Below, piece by piece: positions 16,901 to 24,241 of a stretch of DNA of 64,000 nt. The stretch is taken from NCBI GenBank assembly GCA_020632755.1, contig JACKEY010000004.1, positions 186,001-250,000 of the forward strand, read 5' to 3'. The first letter of the stretch is position 1. Each line of letters starts with the position of its first letter. A model generated the notes under the pieces. That model saw nothing but the letters and a program-made list of their open reading frames with translations, was not told the origin of the DNA and ran no database searches. The position numbers and the translations under genes are program-made. The stretch is from Alphaproteobacteria bacterium. GTDB lineage: Bacteria > Myxococcota_A > UBA796 > UBA2385.

Positions 16901-17078
16901 CGACGGCGCCATCGTCGGTGCGGACGAGGGTGGCGACACGGGCGGCGACGGGCTCGACCCGTCGATCAAGGGCACCGGCTGTTCGTGCAGCAGTGCCGGC
17001 GGGTCCGCCCGCGGGGGCGGCCTCGCACTGGTCCTGTTCGGCATGGTCGGTCTCCTGGGGCTGCGTCGGCGGCGCTGA
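13986..17078 (+). CDS. Large surface protein with PKD/FnIII-like repeats and MYXO-CTERM tail
   Basis: This 1030-residue exported protein has a signal peptide ending near VSA, so the ATG at 13986 is chosen. Residues of about 20-235 resemble a class-I glutamine amidotransferase-like domain (DVLVIDDGD, GGGFLLFGST). At least two PKD-like domains follow (about 240-420), then a cadherin-like putative-Ig segment (VNVAPTITGTP, about 420-500). A thrombospondin type-3-like calcium stretch lies at about 505-550 (DADSDGISDGWEEEYGLDP), followed by four FnIII-like modules. The tail has Gly-Cys-Ser-Cys, a hydrophobic segment and a final run of four Arg. This is the MYXO-CTERM pattern, which is processed by myxosortases in Myxococcota. 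It is therefore probably anchored on the cell surface by the Cys-containing tail. Confidence 0.88.
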   Translation: MRSVLLLLAAVPSVSALDVLVIDDGDSNADDLVAEIESYGHDVALSSDAHDFYSWDFDGGGVDLEDYDAVVLLDGAEAISYNMPRDGRDALSKFVGDGGGFLLFGSTAYHYYYDDYGGMGDLIPLETPYYTTSRTFTCIDGDHPVTDGYSDGATFTPDSGLVIDTSAAFGDTLFTFDRYGTDRAGVVAAEEGDGRLVQYAFFGNTTRSYSSYETEWTDDNVSRLVENGLQWVVQRPPVVEGDALWTVAAESSVTLGVDAAYDPDGGDVDLSWDVGDDGSVESTSTSFSWTASGYDGPTTEDVTLTVTDDEGDTTVIDGRISVSNVAPVITSGPSTPDADEGDDLSLSVSWTDVEAADTHTVSWNMGDGTTLTGATVSHSYADDGRYTVLVTVTDDDGGSASASAVQGIANVAPTITGTPDGSVEEGTTYLFTPGVDDPGTADTHGWLGTVPPGASLDTDSGEILWTPTWRDLGDHDLRLTVSDDDGGSDSLEWTVEVVERDADSDGISDGWEEEYGLDPSDPTDASEDPDGDGRTNLDEWEEGTDPGVYDGPGDPTLLAPDNGAEVDEATPQLQVGNATAPLGQDLTYGFYVYADEALTSLVATVDGRDEGPDGTTEWRVTGALDENTDYWWTASAADDYMTTDKVAPSWRFFVNTVNEAPSAPSPYTPFDGGIVDSLRPDLVLTGSIDVDRDVVTYTVVLTTADGVELARVDGLPDLDGEAAWGLDADLTDETEYCWSAFATDEHGLDSAVSETACFYVDLFNDPPTAPAFLSPTDGGRVSELQPTLTVQDGVDPEGRATIHEFELDSVATFDSAELQTGSQATDDDGETSWTPASPLREDATWYARARCNDGGAASDWVEISFSLSAAAGAPSVPLLVSPAQGAEVEAAPVLVVDNAVDPEDDVVVYDFVLRSRSGSVVAEVTGVSEDGSGQTSWAPGTLDDGVYAWTARAVDEGGDASEWADAWVFAVIDGAIVGADEGGDTGGDGLDPSIKGTGCSCSSAGGSARGGGLALVLFGMVGLLGLRRRR

Positions 17079-17115
17079 GGCGAGCCCGCGGCCTCGGCGG
17101 GCGATACCGGAGCGC

Positions 17116-17835
17116 ATGCGCCTGTCCGCCATCCAGTACCGACCGCCCCACGGCCAGCCCGCGCAGGCCCGCGAGGAACTGTGCGCCTTGACTGTCCAGG
17201 CGCTGGACCAGGGGGCGCAGCTGGTGGTGCTCCCGGAGATGGCCACCACCGGCTACGTCTTCGACTCCGCCGACGAGATCCGACCCCACAGCGAGCCCGC
17301 CGAGGGACCCACCCTGGCGGCCCTGGGTCCGCTGGCCTCGGCGGCGCGGGCGACGGTGGTCGTCGGCTTCGCCGAGCAGGCCGCCGACGGCCGGCTGTAC
17401 AACAGCGCGCTGGTGGTGGGCCCGGACGGAGCCCTGCAGGCCGTGTACCGCAAGGTGCTGCTGTTCGACCTGGACTACAGCTGGGCCGAGCCCGGACACG
17501 AGCGCCTGTGCCTGCCGTCGCCGGTCGGACGCCTCGCGCCGGCCATCTGCATGGACCTGAACGACGACGGGCTCATCCGCTGGCTGTGGGCCGAGCGCCC
17601 CCAGGTCGTGGCCTTCTGCACGAACTGGCTCGAGGAGGGCCTCGACGTACAGTCCTACTGGCGGCTGCGGCTGCGGGGCTGGCGGGGCTGGTTCGTGGCC
17701 GCGAACCGCTGGGGAGAGGAGCGCGGGGTGCGGTTCTGTGGGCGGTCGGCGATCCTCGCGCCCGACGGTCGGGCGGTGGCCAAGGCGCCGCCCGACGGCG
17801 ACGGCGTGTTGGTCGTCGATACAGACACGGCCTGA
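17116..17835 (+). CDS. Carbon-nitrogen hydrolase (nitrilase superfamily amidase)
   Basis: This 239-residue cytoplasmic enzyme has the nitrilase catalytic triad intact: Glu41 (LPEMATTG), Lys113 (YRKVLLFD) and Cys145 (AICMDLND). The protein is somewhat shorter than the usual 260-300. The ATG at 17116 follows a GGAG by four bases. Members hydrolyse amides or nitriles through a cysteine thioimidate. The particular substrate (omega-amides, carbamoyl compounds or similar) cannot be told from the sequence. It lies 47 bases ahead of a gene for an unknown Cys-motif protein. Confidence 0.9.
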   Translation: MRLSAIQYRPPHGQPAQAREELCALTVQALDQGAQLVVLPEMATTGYVFDSADEIRPHSEPAEGPTLAALGPLASAARATVVVGFAEQAADGRLYNSALVVGPDGALQAVYRKVLLFDLDYSWAEPGHERLCLPSPVGRLAPAICMDLNDDGLIRWLWAERPQVVAFCTNWLEEGLDVQSYWRLRLRGWRGWFVAANRWGEERGVRFCGRSAILAPDGRAVAKAPPDGDGVLVVDTDTA

Positions 17836-17881
17836 GTTCCCTTCCCGCGCATGCTACGCGTGGCAGCAACCAGGAGGCACG

Positions 17882-18634
17882 GTGACCGACCCGAACGTCC
17901 GCTTGCTTCCGCTGGACGGGGGCCGGTCCGTCCAGCTGCGAGAACCGCCGGCACGAGAGGCCCTAGCCCTCGCTGTGGATCCGCCCTGGCAGGACCTGTT
18001 GCTGCTGGGACCGCTCGAGGTCCTGGCCTGGACCACCGAGACGGACCCCGGGCTCGCGGTCCGGATCGCACGGCACGCCCCCTCGCTGGTCGTCGTGCTG
18101 CGGGCGCGCAACAGCCGCATCCAGCAGGCCCGCGCGGCGGGCGTGGTGCACTTCTGCTGTCCTGGCTGCGGCGCCTGGGGACAGCTGAGCCTCACGGCGA
18201 TGTTGCTGCTTCTGCACGCCGAGCTGCCTCCCTGGCTGCACCGCAGCACCTTCGTGCTGCCCCCCCTGCTGGGTGGTGGACTGGTGGCGTGCCCCCGGCC
18301 GGCGTCGCCTGCGGCGCGGCTGGAGGTCGCCCTGCCTTCGGGGGTCCGGTTGGCCCTGCGACCGAGCCCCGGTCCTGCGTCGGAGGGTGCCGTGGACGCA
18401 TGGTGTGCTGACCTGTCGCCGGACCGACGCGCCTGGGTCCGGCCGGGCGTTCGGGCCCTCGTCAACGCCGCCCGCGCCCTGGGGGAGCCGGTGACGGTCA
18501 CGGCCGAGCGACCCGCCACGGACCTCTACGCCCTGGACCCGCTGCAGTACCTGTTGACGAGCGTGCCGGCGACACCGCTCCCCTGTTCGGGCTGCGCTCG
18601 CCCCCTCCTGATCGCGCACCCGTCGCCGGGCTAG
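17882..18634 (+). CDS. Unknown protein with CCPGCG and CSGC motifs
   Basis: This 250-residue protein starts at GTG 17882 with an AGGAGG-type site about 5 bases upstream. Residues 10-90 look like a domain that handles a value or label (LLPLDGGRSVQLREPP). HFCCPGCGAWG at about 90-100 and CSGCARPLL near the C-terminus could together bind a metal ion; four or five Cys are available. No signal peptide or membrane segment is seen, although LLLLHAELPPWL is hydrophobic. No family was recognised. It is convergent with the glycosyltransferase gene. Confidence 0.65.
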   Translation: MTDPNVRLLPLDGGRSVQLREPPAREALALAVDPPWQDLLLLGPLEVLAWTTETDPGLAVRIARHAPSLVVVLRARNSRIQQARAAGVVHFCCPGCGAWGQLSLTAMLLLLHAELPPWLHRSTFVLPPLLGGGLVACPRPASPAARLEVALPSGVRLALRPSPGPASEGAVDAWCADLSPDRRAWVRPGVRALVNAARALGEPVTVTAERPATDLYALDPLQYLLTSVPATPLPCSGCARPLLIAHPSPG

Positions 18635-18643
18635 CAGCGCTAG
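18631..18643. terminator. CTAGC-N3-GCTAG dyad between convergent genes
   Basis: CTAGC (18631-18635) and GCTAG (18639-18643) form a perfect inverted repeat with a 3-base gap. It again places the TAG stop of the plus gene (18632-18634) and of the minus gene (18640-18642) in the arms. The geometry is identical to 12010-12022. Confidence 0.5.
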
Positions 18644-20238
18644 ATTCGCCGCAGCGGCTCGCGTCGCGCCCGCTCCAGGGCCTCCGACGCGCGGGTGCAC
18701 TCGGCCTGCAGGCGCGAGATCTGCTCGGCAAGCCCGGCGATCTCGGTGTCCTTGCGCCGCAGCTCACTCCGCAGCGAGGCGAGCTCTTCGGTGTGGGCGG
18801 CGTGGGCGGCCCGCAGGCGGTCGAGCTCGGTCTGCATCGCCTCGCGGGCGTCCCTGTCCTGGGCCAGCCGCTCGCTCGAAGCGACCAGCTCGGCATCCTT
18901 CTTGGCCAGGTCGGCGCGCAGTCGCCCGAGCTGATCCATCGCGCCGTCCCGGGCGTCTGCCGCCGCGGCGACCTGGCGGCCGAGCACATCGACCGCCTCG
19001 CGCTTGAAGGCCGCGACCTCGTCCACGGCGCGCGACAGGCGGTCGACCGTCGACAGCAGGGTGTGCACGCGAGCCTGGGCCTCGGCGAGCTCCTGGCGCT
19101 TGCCGACGGCCTCGGCTTCTGCCCGCGCGGCCCGATCCTCGGCCGCTCCGGCGCGGGCCTCGGCGCTCGCGGCCCGGGCCGACAGCTCGGCCAGGTCGAG
19201 CAGGGGACCGGGCGGCGCACGGTGGCTCGGCGTGCCGTGCTGGAGCCAGCGGGCGAGGGGAGCGGCGGCGGCCTGGGCGTCCCGCTGCAGGGCCAGGGCC
19301 CGGGCCGCGTCGGAGCGGCGCTGGCGCTCGTCGCCACCTCGGGACAGGTCGTCCAGGACGGCGTCCAGCGTGGACTCGACGTCCCCGGTCCAGGCGGCGT
19401 CCCCCAGGCCCTCTGCGACGGCGGTGCCGGAGGGACCCAGGACCGGCAGGCCGGCGGCCAGGGCGTCGGCGTGGCGGAAGCCCAGGGCCAGCTGCCGCTC
19501 GGGGTGCTCGCCCTGCCAGTCGAACAGGGCGGTCGCGCCGGCCCAGTCGGCCAGCAGCGCGTCCCACGCCACCCGGCCGCGCCGCTCCAGGCGGGGGTGC
19601 TCGGGCAGGTGGGCCGCCTCGCCGTACCAGACCAGTCGGCCCGCGTCGCGCTGGTCCATCCACGCCAGGGCCCGGACGACCGCGGGCACCGGATCCGTCC
19701 AGGGCCAGGCCCCGCCGCCGCCGACCAGCACCAGGTCCTTGCTGCGGCGGCGCCGGGCCGGCGCGCTGCTGGCGATGGGGACGGCCAGGGTCGGGTCCTG
19801 GCGGACGTCGACGCCGGCCAGGGCCAGCACGCCGAGCCACGACCAGGCCTGGCGCGGGCTGCTGGTCAGGAACACATCGCCCGCCCGCAGGGCGCGCAGG
19901 ACCGCCGGGGCGGTGTCGGCCTGCGCGCCAGCGAAGGGCGCCTCGAGCAGGCGCGGGGCGTAGAGGTCGACGACGACCGGGACGCCGAGGGCCCGGAGGG
20001 GAGGGGCGTCTTCGAGCTGGACGGTGACGACTGCGTCGGGGCGCAGGGCGGCGGCCTTTCGGACCAGGTCGGCAGGCGAGGCGAAGCCGCCGGGCACGTC
20101 CTGGTCGCGGGCGAGGTGGTGCACCTCGAGCCCTGCGGCCGCCAATCCACGGCCCAGGTGCCAGGCCCGGATGGCGCCGCCGGAGGCCGGCTGACCGGGC
20201 GAGGGGAGGACTCCGTGGTGGACGACGAGGATGCGCAT
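18640..20238 (-). CDS. Glycosyltransferase fused to a long coiled coil
   Basis: This protein has 532 residues. Residues 1-345 look like a GT-B glycosyltransferase. The N-terminal strand and Gly-rich loop are present (MRILVVHHGVLPSPGQPASGG), and a C-domain has LVLVGGG, WYGE and LALGFRHADALAAGLPVLG, the usual donor-site region. Residues of about 360-525 are heptad-rich Ala/Glu/Arg/Leu sequence that predicts a long parallel coiled coil. No membrane segment is seen. The divergent neighbour 46 bases away is the double radical-SAM gene; the pairing suggests a shared glycan or peptide-modification task, but neither partner's substrate is visible. Confidence 0.8.
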   Translation of the reverse strand: MRILVVHHGVLPSPGQPASGGAIRAWHLGRGLAAAGLEVHHLARDQDVPGGFASPADLVRKAAALRPDAVVTVQLEDAPPLRALGVPVVVDLYAPRLLEAPFAGAQADTAPAVLRALRAGDVFLTSSPRQAWSWLGVLALAGVDVRQDPTLAVPIASSAPARRRRSKDLVLVGGGGAWPWTDPVPAVVRALAWMDQRDAGRLVWYGEAAHLPEHPRLERRGRVAWDALLADWAGATALFDWQGEHPERQLALGFRHADALAAGLPVLGPSGTAVAEGLGDAAWTGDVESTLDAVLDDLSRGGDERQRRSDAARALALQRDAQAAAAPLARWLQHGTPSHRAPPGPLLDLAELSARAASAEARAGAAEDRAARAEAEAVGKRQELAEAQARVHTLLSTVDRLSRAVDEVAAFKREAVDVLGRQVAAAADARDGAMDQLGRLRADLAKKDAELVASSERLAQDRDAREAMQTELDRLRAAHAAHTEELASLRSELRRKDTEIAGLAEQISRLQAECTRASEALERARREPLRRI

Positions 20239-20272
20239 GGCCGCAGGCTACCCCGAGGCCCCGGTGGCGGGG

Positions 20273-20278
20273 TAGCTT
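20273..20278 (+). promoter_or_regulatory. Candidate -10 element TAGCTT for a leaderless start
   Basis: TAGCTT ends six bases before the ATG at 20285, so transcription would start at or next to the start codon. No Shine-Dalgarno sequence is present. The same spacing is seen at 36478-36483 and, one base longer, at 39428-39433. Confidence 0.4.
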
Positions 20279-20284
20279 GCCGCC

Positions 20285-22396
20285 ATGCGCAGTCGACGCG
20301 AGCTCCTTCGGGACAGCCGGATGTACCTGTCGCGTCGGCTCAACCGCAGCCTGGCGCCGCCGGATCGGGTGAGCGTCAACCTGACCCTGCGCTGCAACCT
20401 GACCTGCGAGATGTGCACGACCTGCTACGACAGCCCCGAGCTGTCGACGGACGAGGTCAAGGCCATCATCGACCAGACCGCGGCCTGGGGCGTCGAGGTG
20501 TTCAACCCCCTGGGCGGCGAGCCGTTCATGCGGGCGGACATCGAGGAGATCCTGGCCTACGCGGTCAAGCGCGGTTTCTACGTCACGGTCACGACGAACG
20601 GCACCCTCATCACCGAGAAGCGGGCCCGGGCCATCGCCGCCATCGCGGCCGACCGCCTGCACGTCAACATCAGCCTGGACGGCGATCAGCCGGTCAACGA
20701 CGGCATCCGCGGTCCGGGCATGTGGAAGCGGGCCATCGCCGGCTACCAGCGCATCCGCGACGCCGACGCCCGGGCCGGCAACAGCCGCCGGAAGATGCTC
20801 GCGAACACCATCCTCAATGCCCGGAACATCGACCACTTCCCGGCGGTGCTGGACGAACAGGCAGCACTGGGCTTCGACGGTGTACAGATCCTCAACCTGT
20901 TCCGTGGCGGCCCGGACGTGCCCGAGGAGAGCCGCGACCTGTGGTTCACCGACGCCCACCTGCCGCGGCTCGAGGTGCTGGCCGAGACGCTGGCGCGGCG
21001 GGCCGAGACCCAGCCGGACGCCGGCTACCGCATCCAGAACGATCCCGCGGATCTGCGCAAGATCCCCCGGTACTACCGCGACGAGCTGGGCCCGCTGGAG
21101 GCGCCCTGCTGGGCAGGCTGGAAGGAGCTGTACATCAACGCCGACGGCCAGGCGATCATGTGCGATGGCAGCCTGGACTTCCTGGCGGGGGCCTTCGGCA
21201 ATGTGCGGGAACAGACCCTGCGCCAGCTGTGGGCCAGCCCCGAGCTCAAGCAGCGGCGGCAGGTGGTGAAGCAGTGCACCACGCCCTGCATCCAGGACTG
21301 CTACCTGCGCACGCGCAGCGACTCGGGGCGGGAGCTGCTCGGCGATGCCGCCTCGATGGGGGCCGAGCTGCTCCGCGCCCGGATGAACCGCCTGCGGGCC
21401 ACGGTGGACGAGCACCCGGACGCGGTGCTCCACCTGGAGCTGTCGGACGTCGTCGAGGCCGGGGCGCCGGGCTGCACCACGCCGCTGTCCCGCTGGGAGC
21501 GGCTGGTGGCGGGGGCCCCGCTGCCCCCGGCGCACGACAGCTGGGCCGAGCTGCGCGACAAGGGCTACCTGGACTTCGGCCGAGGCTTCATGGGCTTCGA
21601 GGTGGTGCGCACCGTCTGCGAGGACCTGCGCGACGCCAGCCTGCGGTTCGGGACCCTGGCGCTGCGCTGGCGGGGCGAGCCGCTGCTGCACCCCGAGATC
21701 GAGCCGATCCTGCACTACCTGGTGGACGCCATCGGCCGCGGCGAGGTCGCCTCGCGGCTGGCCGTGGAGACCAGCGGGCGGTTCCTGACCGACGGGCTGG
21801 CCCGGATCGCCGGCGCCGACATCCCCCAGGACTGGGTGATCGACCTGGATCGCGCGGGGGAGGACGCTCTGCGTTCGGTGGCCCTGCTCGAGGCGGCGGC
21901 CGGACCGCAGACGCGGATCCTGCTCGCCGTGCGGGCCACGGCCGAGACCGACCCGGTCTCGCTGCGCGATGCCTTCCCTGGCTTCCGGCCGGCCGCCGGC
22001 CGCATGCCCACCGAAGGGCGGCGCGTGCTCTGGGCCCGGCGCACCGACCACGACCACTTCCTGGCCAACCGCGACGCCCGCGAGTCGCTGCGGCGCGTGG
22101 CCGAGGCCTGGTCCGTGCCCGCCGAGCTCGGCGAGGAGGACCGCCCCCGGCGGTGCACGGCGCCGTGGACCACGCCGACGGTCTCCTGGGACGGCAAGGT
22201 GGTGCTCTGCCCCCGCGACGTGCGGCTCGATCAGAAGGTCGGCGAGGTCACCAGCGGCCGCCTGTCGGAGCTGTGGCGCGGCCCGGCCCTGCGGGCCGCC
22301 CGCCGCGAGTGCGACGGAGCGGGCGTGCCGGACCGGGCCTTGTGCCGCGACTGCCCGCTGCCCTGGAGCCCGAACCTGCCGGAGCGGGCCCCGTGA
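20285..22396 (+). CDS. Double-module radical SAM/SPASM protein
   Basis: This protein has 703 residues. The N-terminal half is a complete radical-SAM domain: the CxxxCxxC 4Fe-4S motif at Cys37/41/44 and GGEPFMR follow the family pattern. A SPASM-like region comes next (CWAGWKELYINADGQ, then CTTPCIQDC at about 330-340). From about residue 430 the plan repeats. WRGEPLLHPEI resembles the GGEP motif, and a second SPASM-like tail is present (CTAPW, CPRD, CRDCP), but no CxxxCxxC precedes it. The second module therefore cannot hold the SAM-binding cluster and may be structural or substrate-binding. Known SPASM proteins modify peptides, enzymes or sugars. The partner glycosyltransferase points to glycan work, as inference. 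Confidence 0.88.
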   Translation: MRSRRELLRDSRMYLSRRLNRSLAPPDRVSVNLTLRCNLTCEMCTTCYDSPELSTDEVKAIIDQTAAWGVEVFNPLGGEPFMRADIEEILAYAVKRGFYVTVTTNGTLITEKRARAIAAIAADRLHVNISLDGDQPVNDGIRGPGMWKRAIAGYQRIRDADARAGNSRRKMLANTILNARNIDHFPAVLDEQAALGFDGVQILNLFRGGPDVPEESRDLWFTDAHLPRLEVLAETLARRAETQPDAGYRIQNDPADLRKIPRYYRDELGPLEAPCWAGWKELYINADGQAIMCDGSLDFLAGAFGNVREQTLRQLWASPELKQRRQVVKQCTTPCIQDCYLRTRSDSGRELLGDAASMGAELLRARMNRLRATVDEHPDAVLHLELSDVVEAGAPGCTTPLSRWERLVAGAPLPPAHDSWAELRDKGYLDFGRGFMGFEVVRTVCEDLRDASLRFGTLALRWRGEPLLHPEIEPILHYLVDAIGRGEVASRLAVETSGRFLTDGLARIAGADIPQDWVIDLDRAGEDALRSVALLEAAAGPQTRILLAVRATAETDPVSLRDAFPGFRPAAGRMPTEGRRVLWARRTDHDHFLANRDARESLRRVAEAWSVPAELGEEDRPRRCTAPWTTPTVSWDGKVVLCPRDVRLDQKVGEVTSGRLSELWRGPALRAARRECDGAGVPDRALCRDCPLPWSPNLPERAP

Positions 22397-22410
22397 ACAC
22401 GCGGGCGTCG

Positions 22411-22427
22411 GGCTAGCGCTGCTAGCC
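22411..22427. terminator. GGCTAGC-N3-GCTAGCC dyad between convergent genes
   Basis: GGCTAGC (22411-22417) and GCTAGCC (22421-22427) pair perfectly over 7 bp with a 3-base gap. They lie in the 39-bp gap between the radical-SAM gene and the convergent Hsp20 gene. This is the third and longest copy of the CTAGC-N3-GCTAG element. Confidence 0.55.
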
Positions 22428-22435
22428 GGCCGGCG

Positions 22436-22807
22436 TCAGGCGACGTTCACCGGGATGCTGTGCGGGCGTGCTTCTTCGGCCTTGGGCAGGGTCAGGGTCA
22501 GCACGCCGGCTTCCAGGCGGGCGTCGATGCCCTGGCGATCCACCGGCGTGCGCAGGCGGAACGTACGCTCCCAGCGGACGCTGCCGAGCTCGCGGAACAC
22601 GACATCAGCGACGGTGTCGTCGGCCGTGTCCTGGCCGCGGGGCATGGGCTCGTGGCGGGTGGCGCCGATGCTCAGGGTGTCGCCCTCGAGCTGGATGTCG
22701 AGGTCCTCGGCCGCCACACCGGGCAGGTCGGCGATGAGGAGCAGGGCGTCTTCGCGTTCGTAGAGGTCGACGGGAAGGGCGGCGGCGCGGAGATGAGGGG
22801 TGGTCAT
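22436..22807 (-). CDS. Hsp20/alpha-crystallin small heat shock protein
   Basis: This 123-residue cytoplasmic holdase-type chaperone has an alpha-crystallin domain at about 10-115. It contains the DLPGVAAEDLDIQLEGDTLSI strand pair and the terminal GVLTLTLPKAE motif. The C-terminal anchoring motif is HSIPVNV, an IPV-type tail. A second Hsp20 gene lies 52 bases upstream in the same direction, so the two are probably co-expressed and may co-assemble. Confidence 0.95.
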   Translation of the reverse strand: MTTPHLRAAALPVDLYEREDALLLIADLPGVAAEDLDIQLEGDTLSIGATRHEPMPRGQDTADDTVADVVFRELGSVRWERTFRLRTPVDRQGIDARLEAGVLTLTLPKAEEARPHSIPVNVA

Positions 22808-22859
22808 GGGGGCCTCCGTTCGGCAGGGGTTCAGGGCGCGTGGGGGGCAGGCTGTAGGC

Positions 22860-23297
22860 TCAGCCCACCTGCACCGGGATGCGCTGGATGGTGGGGGTCT
22901 GCTTGGGGATGCGCAGGGTCAGCAGCCCGTCCTGGAGGTGGGCTTCGGTGCCGGCGGCGTCGGCGTCGTCGGGCAGGCTGAACCGGCGGGTGAAGCTGCG
23001 CCGGGCGGTGCGCTCGGTGCGCAGGGCGCGGGCGCCGTCGAGCGCGGGCTCTTCGCTGTTGGCGGTGACCACCAGGTCGCCGCTCTCGACGGTGATCTCC
23101 AGGGCGTCGGCGCCGACGCCGGGGACCTCGAGCACCAGCTGCCAGCCGCTGTCGGTGCGGTAGGCGTTGGTGCGGGGACCGCTGCCCTGCGCCACGGTGG
23201 GGCGAGGGGAGGCGCCGGCCAGCAGCTGGTCGAGCGCGCGGAACATCGGGTCGCGGCTGAGGGCGGGGTGCAGACGGGACGAGGGGGTGCGGAGCAT
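22860..23297 (-). CDS. Hsp20/alpha-crystallin small heat shock protein
   Basis: This 145-residue paralogue of the neighbouring Hsp20 has a longer N-terminal arm (about 45 residues). The crystallin domain has VLEVPGVGADALEITVESG and GLLTLRIPKQ, and the tail is RIPVQVG. The ATG at 23297 is preceded by AGGAGAGATC, a good ribosome binding site. Upstream reading in this frame has no support. The gene is first in the two-gene Hsp20 unit, so heat-shock control would act in the 212-bp region upstream. Confidence 0.95.
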   Translation of the reverse strand: MLRTPSSRLHPALSRDPMFRALDQLLAGASPRPTVAQGSGPRTNAYRTDSGWQLVLEVPGVGADALEITVESGDLVVTANSEEPALDGARALRTERTARRSFTRRFSLPDDADAAGTEAHLQDGLLTLRIPKQTPTIQRIPVQVG

Positions 23298-23402
23298 GAT
23301 CTCTCCTGTCGGGGGTGGGGACGGGACGCACCGATCCGATCGCACGGGCGGACCGTGCACAGAAGCGGTGGTGGTTCGATGGTTGTACCGGGAGGACGCC
23401 AG

Positions 23403-23445
23403 GAACCACGCGGTTCGTCGACTGTCCACCCGGTGCTCCCACCGG
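23403..23445 (-). promoter_or_regulatory. Two dyads upstream of the Hsp20 genes
   Basis: GAACC-N4-GGTTC lies at 23403-23416 and CCGGTG-N4-CACCGG at 23430-23445, in the gap between yggS (ending at 23510) and the Hsp20 unit. The second could end yggS transcription. The first could be an operator for the Hsp20 genes. Neither matches the CIRCE element, and no sigma-32 type promoter was identified. Confidence 0.35.
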
Positions 23446-23509
23446 ACGCAGGGAATGAAATCACGTCGCCCGAGGCGTCAAGCCCTCGCGTCGATCGTCT
23501 GTCCGCGGC

Positions 23510-24241
23510 TCAGCCCCGGGGACCGAAGATGGCCGTTCCGACGCGCACGATCGTCGCGCCGTGGGCGATCGCCACGTCCAGGTCTCCGCTCATGCCCATC
23601 GACAGCTCGGTGAGCGGCAGGCCCTCGGCCCGACCGCGGGACGCCAGCTCGGCCAGCAGCTCGAAGTAGGGGGCGGCGTCTTCGGGACGGTCGGTGTTCG
23701 GCGGGATGGTCATCAGTCCGCGCAGGGCCAGGTGGGGAAGCGCCTGGATCTCGCGGCACAGGGCCAGCGCGTGGGAGGGGGGCACGCCGGCCTTGCTCTC
23801 CTCGTCGCCGGTGTTCACCTCGACCAGCACGCCGATCGGGGGCCCGGCCGGCGCCGGGGCGCTCGCGTCGAGCTCCTCGGCCCGCTTGCTCAGCTCCTCG
23901 GCCAGCTTCAGGGAGTCCACCGCGTGGATCAGCGTGGCGCGCCCGACGACGTACTTGACCTTGTTGCGCTGCAGGGGGCCGATGAAGTGCCACTCGGGGG
24001 CGGGGACCCCCGGCGGCAGGCCCGCCGCCACGGGGGCGAACTTGTCGCGCAGCTCCTGGGCCCGGTTCTCTCCGACCAGGGTGAGCCCGGCGACCACGCC
24101 GGCGATGATCTCGTCGGCGCTGCGGGTCTTGGTGGCGGCCAGCAGCCGCACCTCGCTGCGGTCGCGGCCCGCGGCGACGCAGGCGGCGTCGATGCGGGCG
24201 AGCACACCCGCGAGGCGGGTCTGGAGGGGGGAGGAGGTCAC
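23510..24241 (-). CDS. yggS: YggS/PROSC family pyridoxal phosphate-binding protein
   Basis: This 243-residue protein has a PLP-binding TIM barrel with fold-III alanine-racemase-like N-domain only. The PLP lysine is Lys38 (LAATKTR), with the family motifs GENRAQEL, WHFIGPLQRNK, VEVNTG and MGMSGDLDVAI. The family handles intracellular PLP homeostasis and has no known catalytic activity. The GTG start at 24241 overlaps the maf stop codon (GTGA), so translation is probably coupled to maf. Confidence 0.95.
   Translation of the reverse strand: MTSSPLQTRLAGVLARIDAACVAAGRDRSEVRLLAATKTRSADEIIAGVVAGLTLVGENRAQELRDKFAPVAAGLPPGVPAPEWHFIGPLQRNKVKYVVGRATLIHAVDSLKLAEELSKRAEELDASAPAPAGPPIGVLVEVNTGDEESKAGVPPSHALALCREIQALPHLALRGLMTIPPNTDRPEDAAPYFELLAELASRGRAEGLPLTELSMGMSGDLDVAIAHGATIVRVGTAIFGPRG

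Noticed and set aside
23298..23509. CIRCE heat-shock operator before Hsp20
   Set aside because: The dyads present do not match the TTAGCACTC-N9-GAGTGCTAA pattern.
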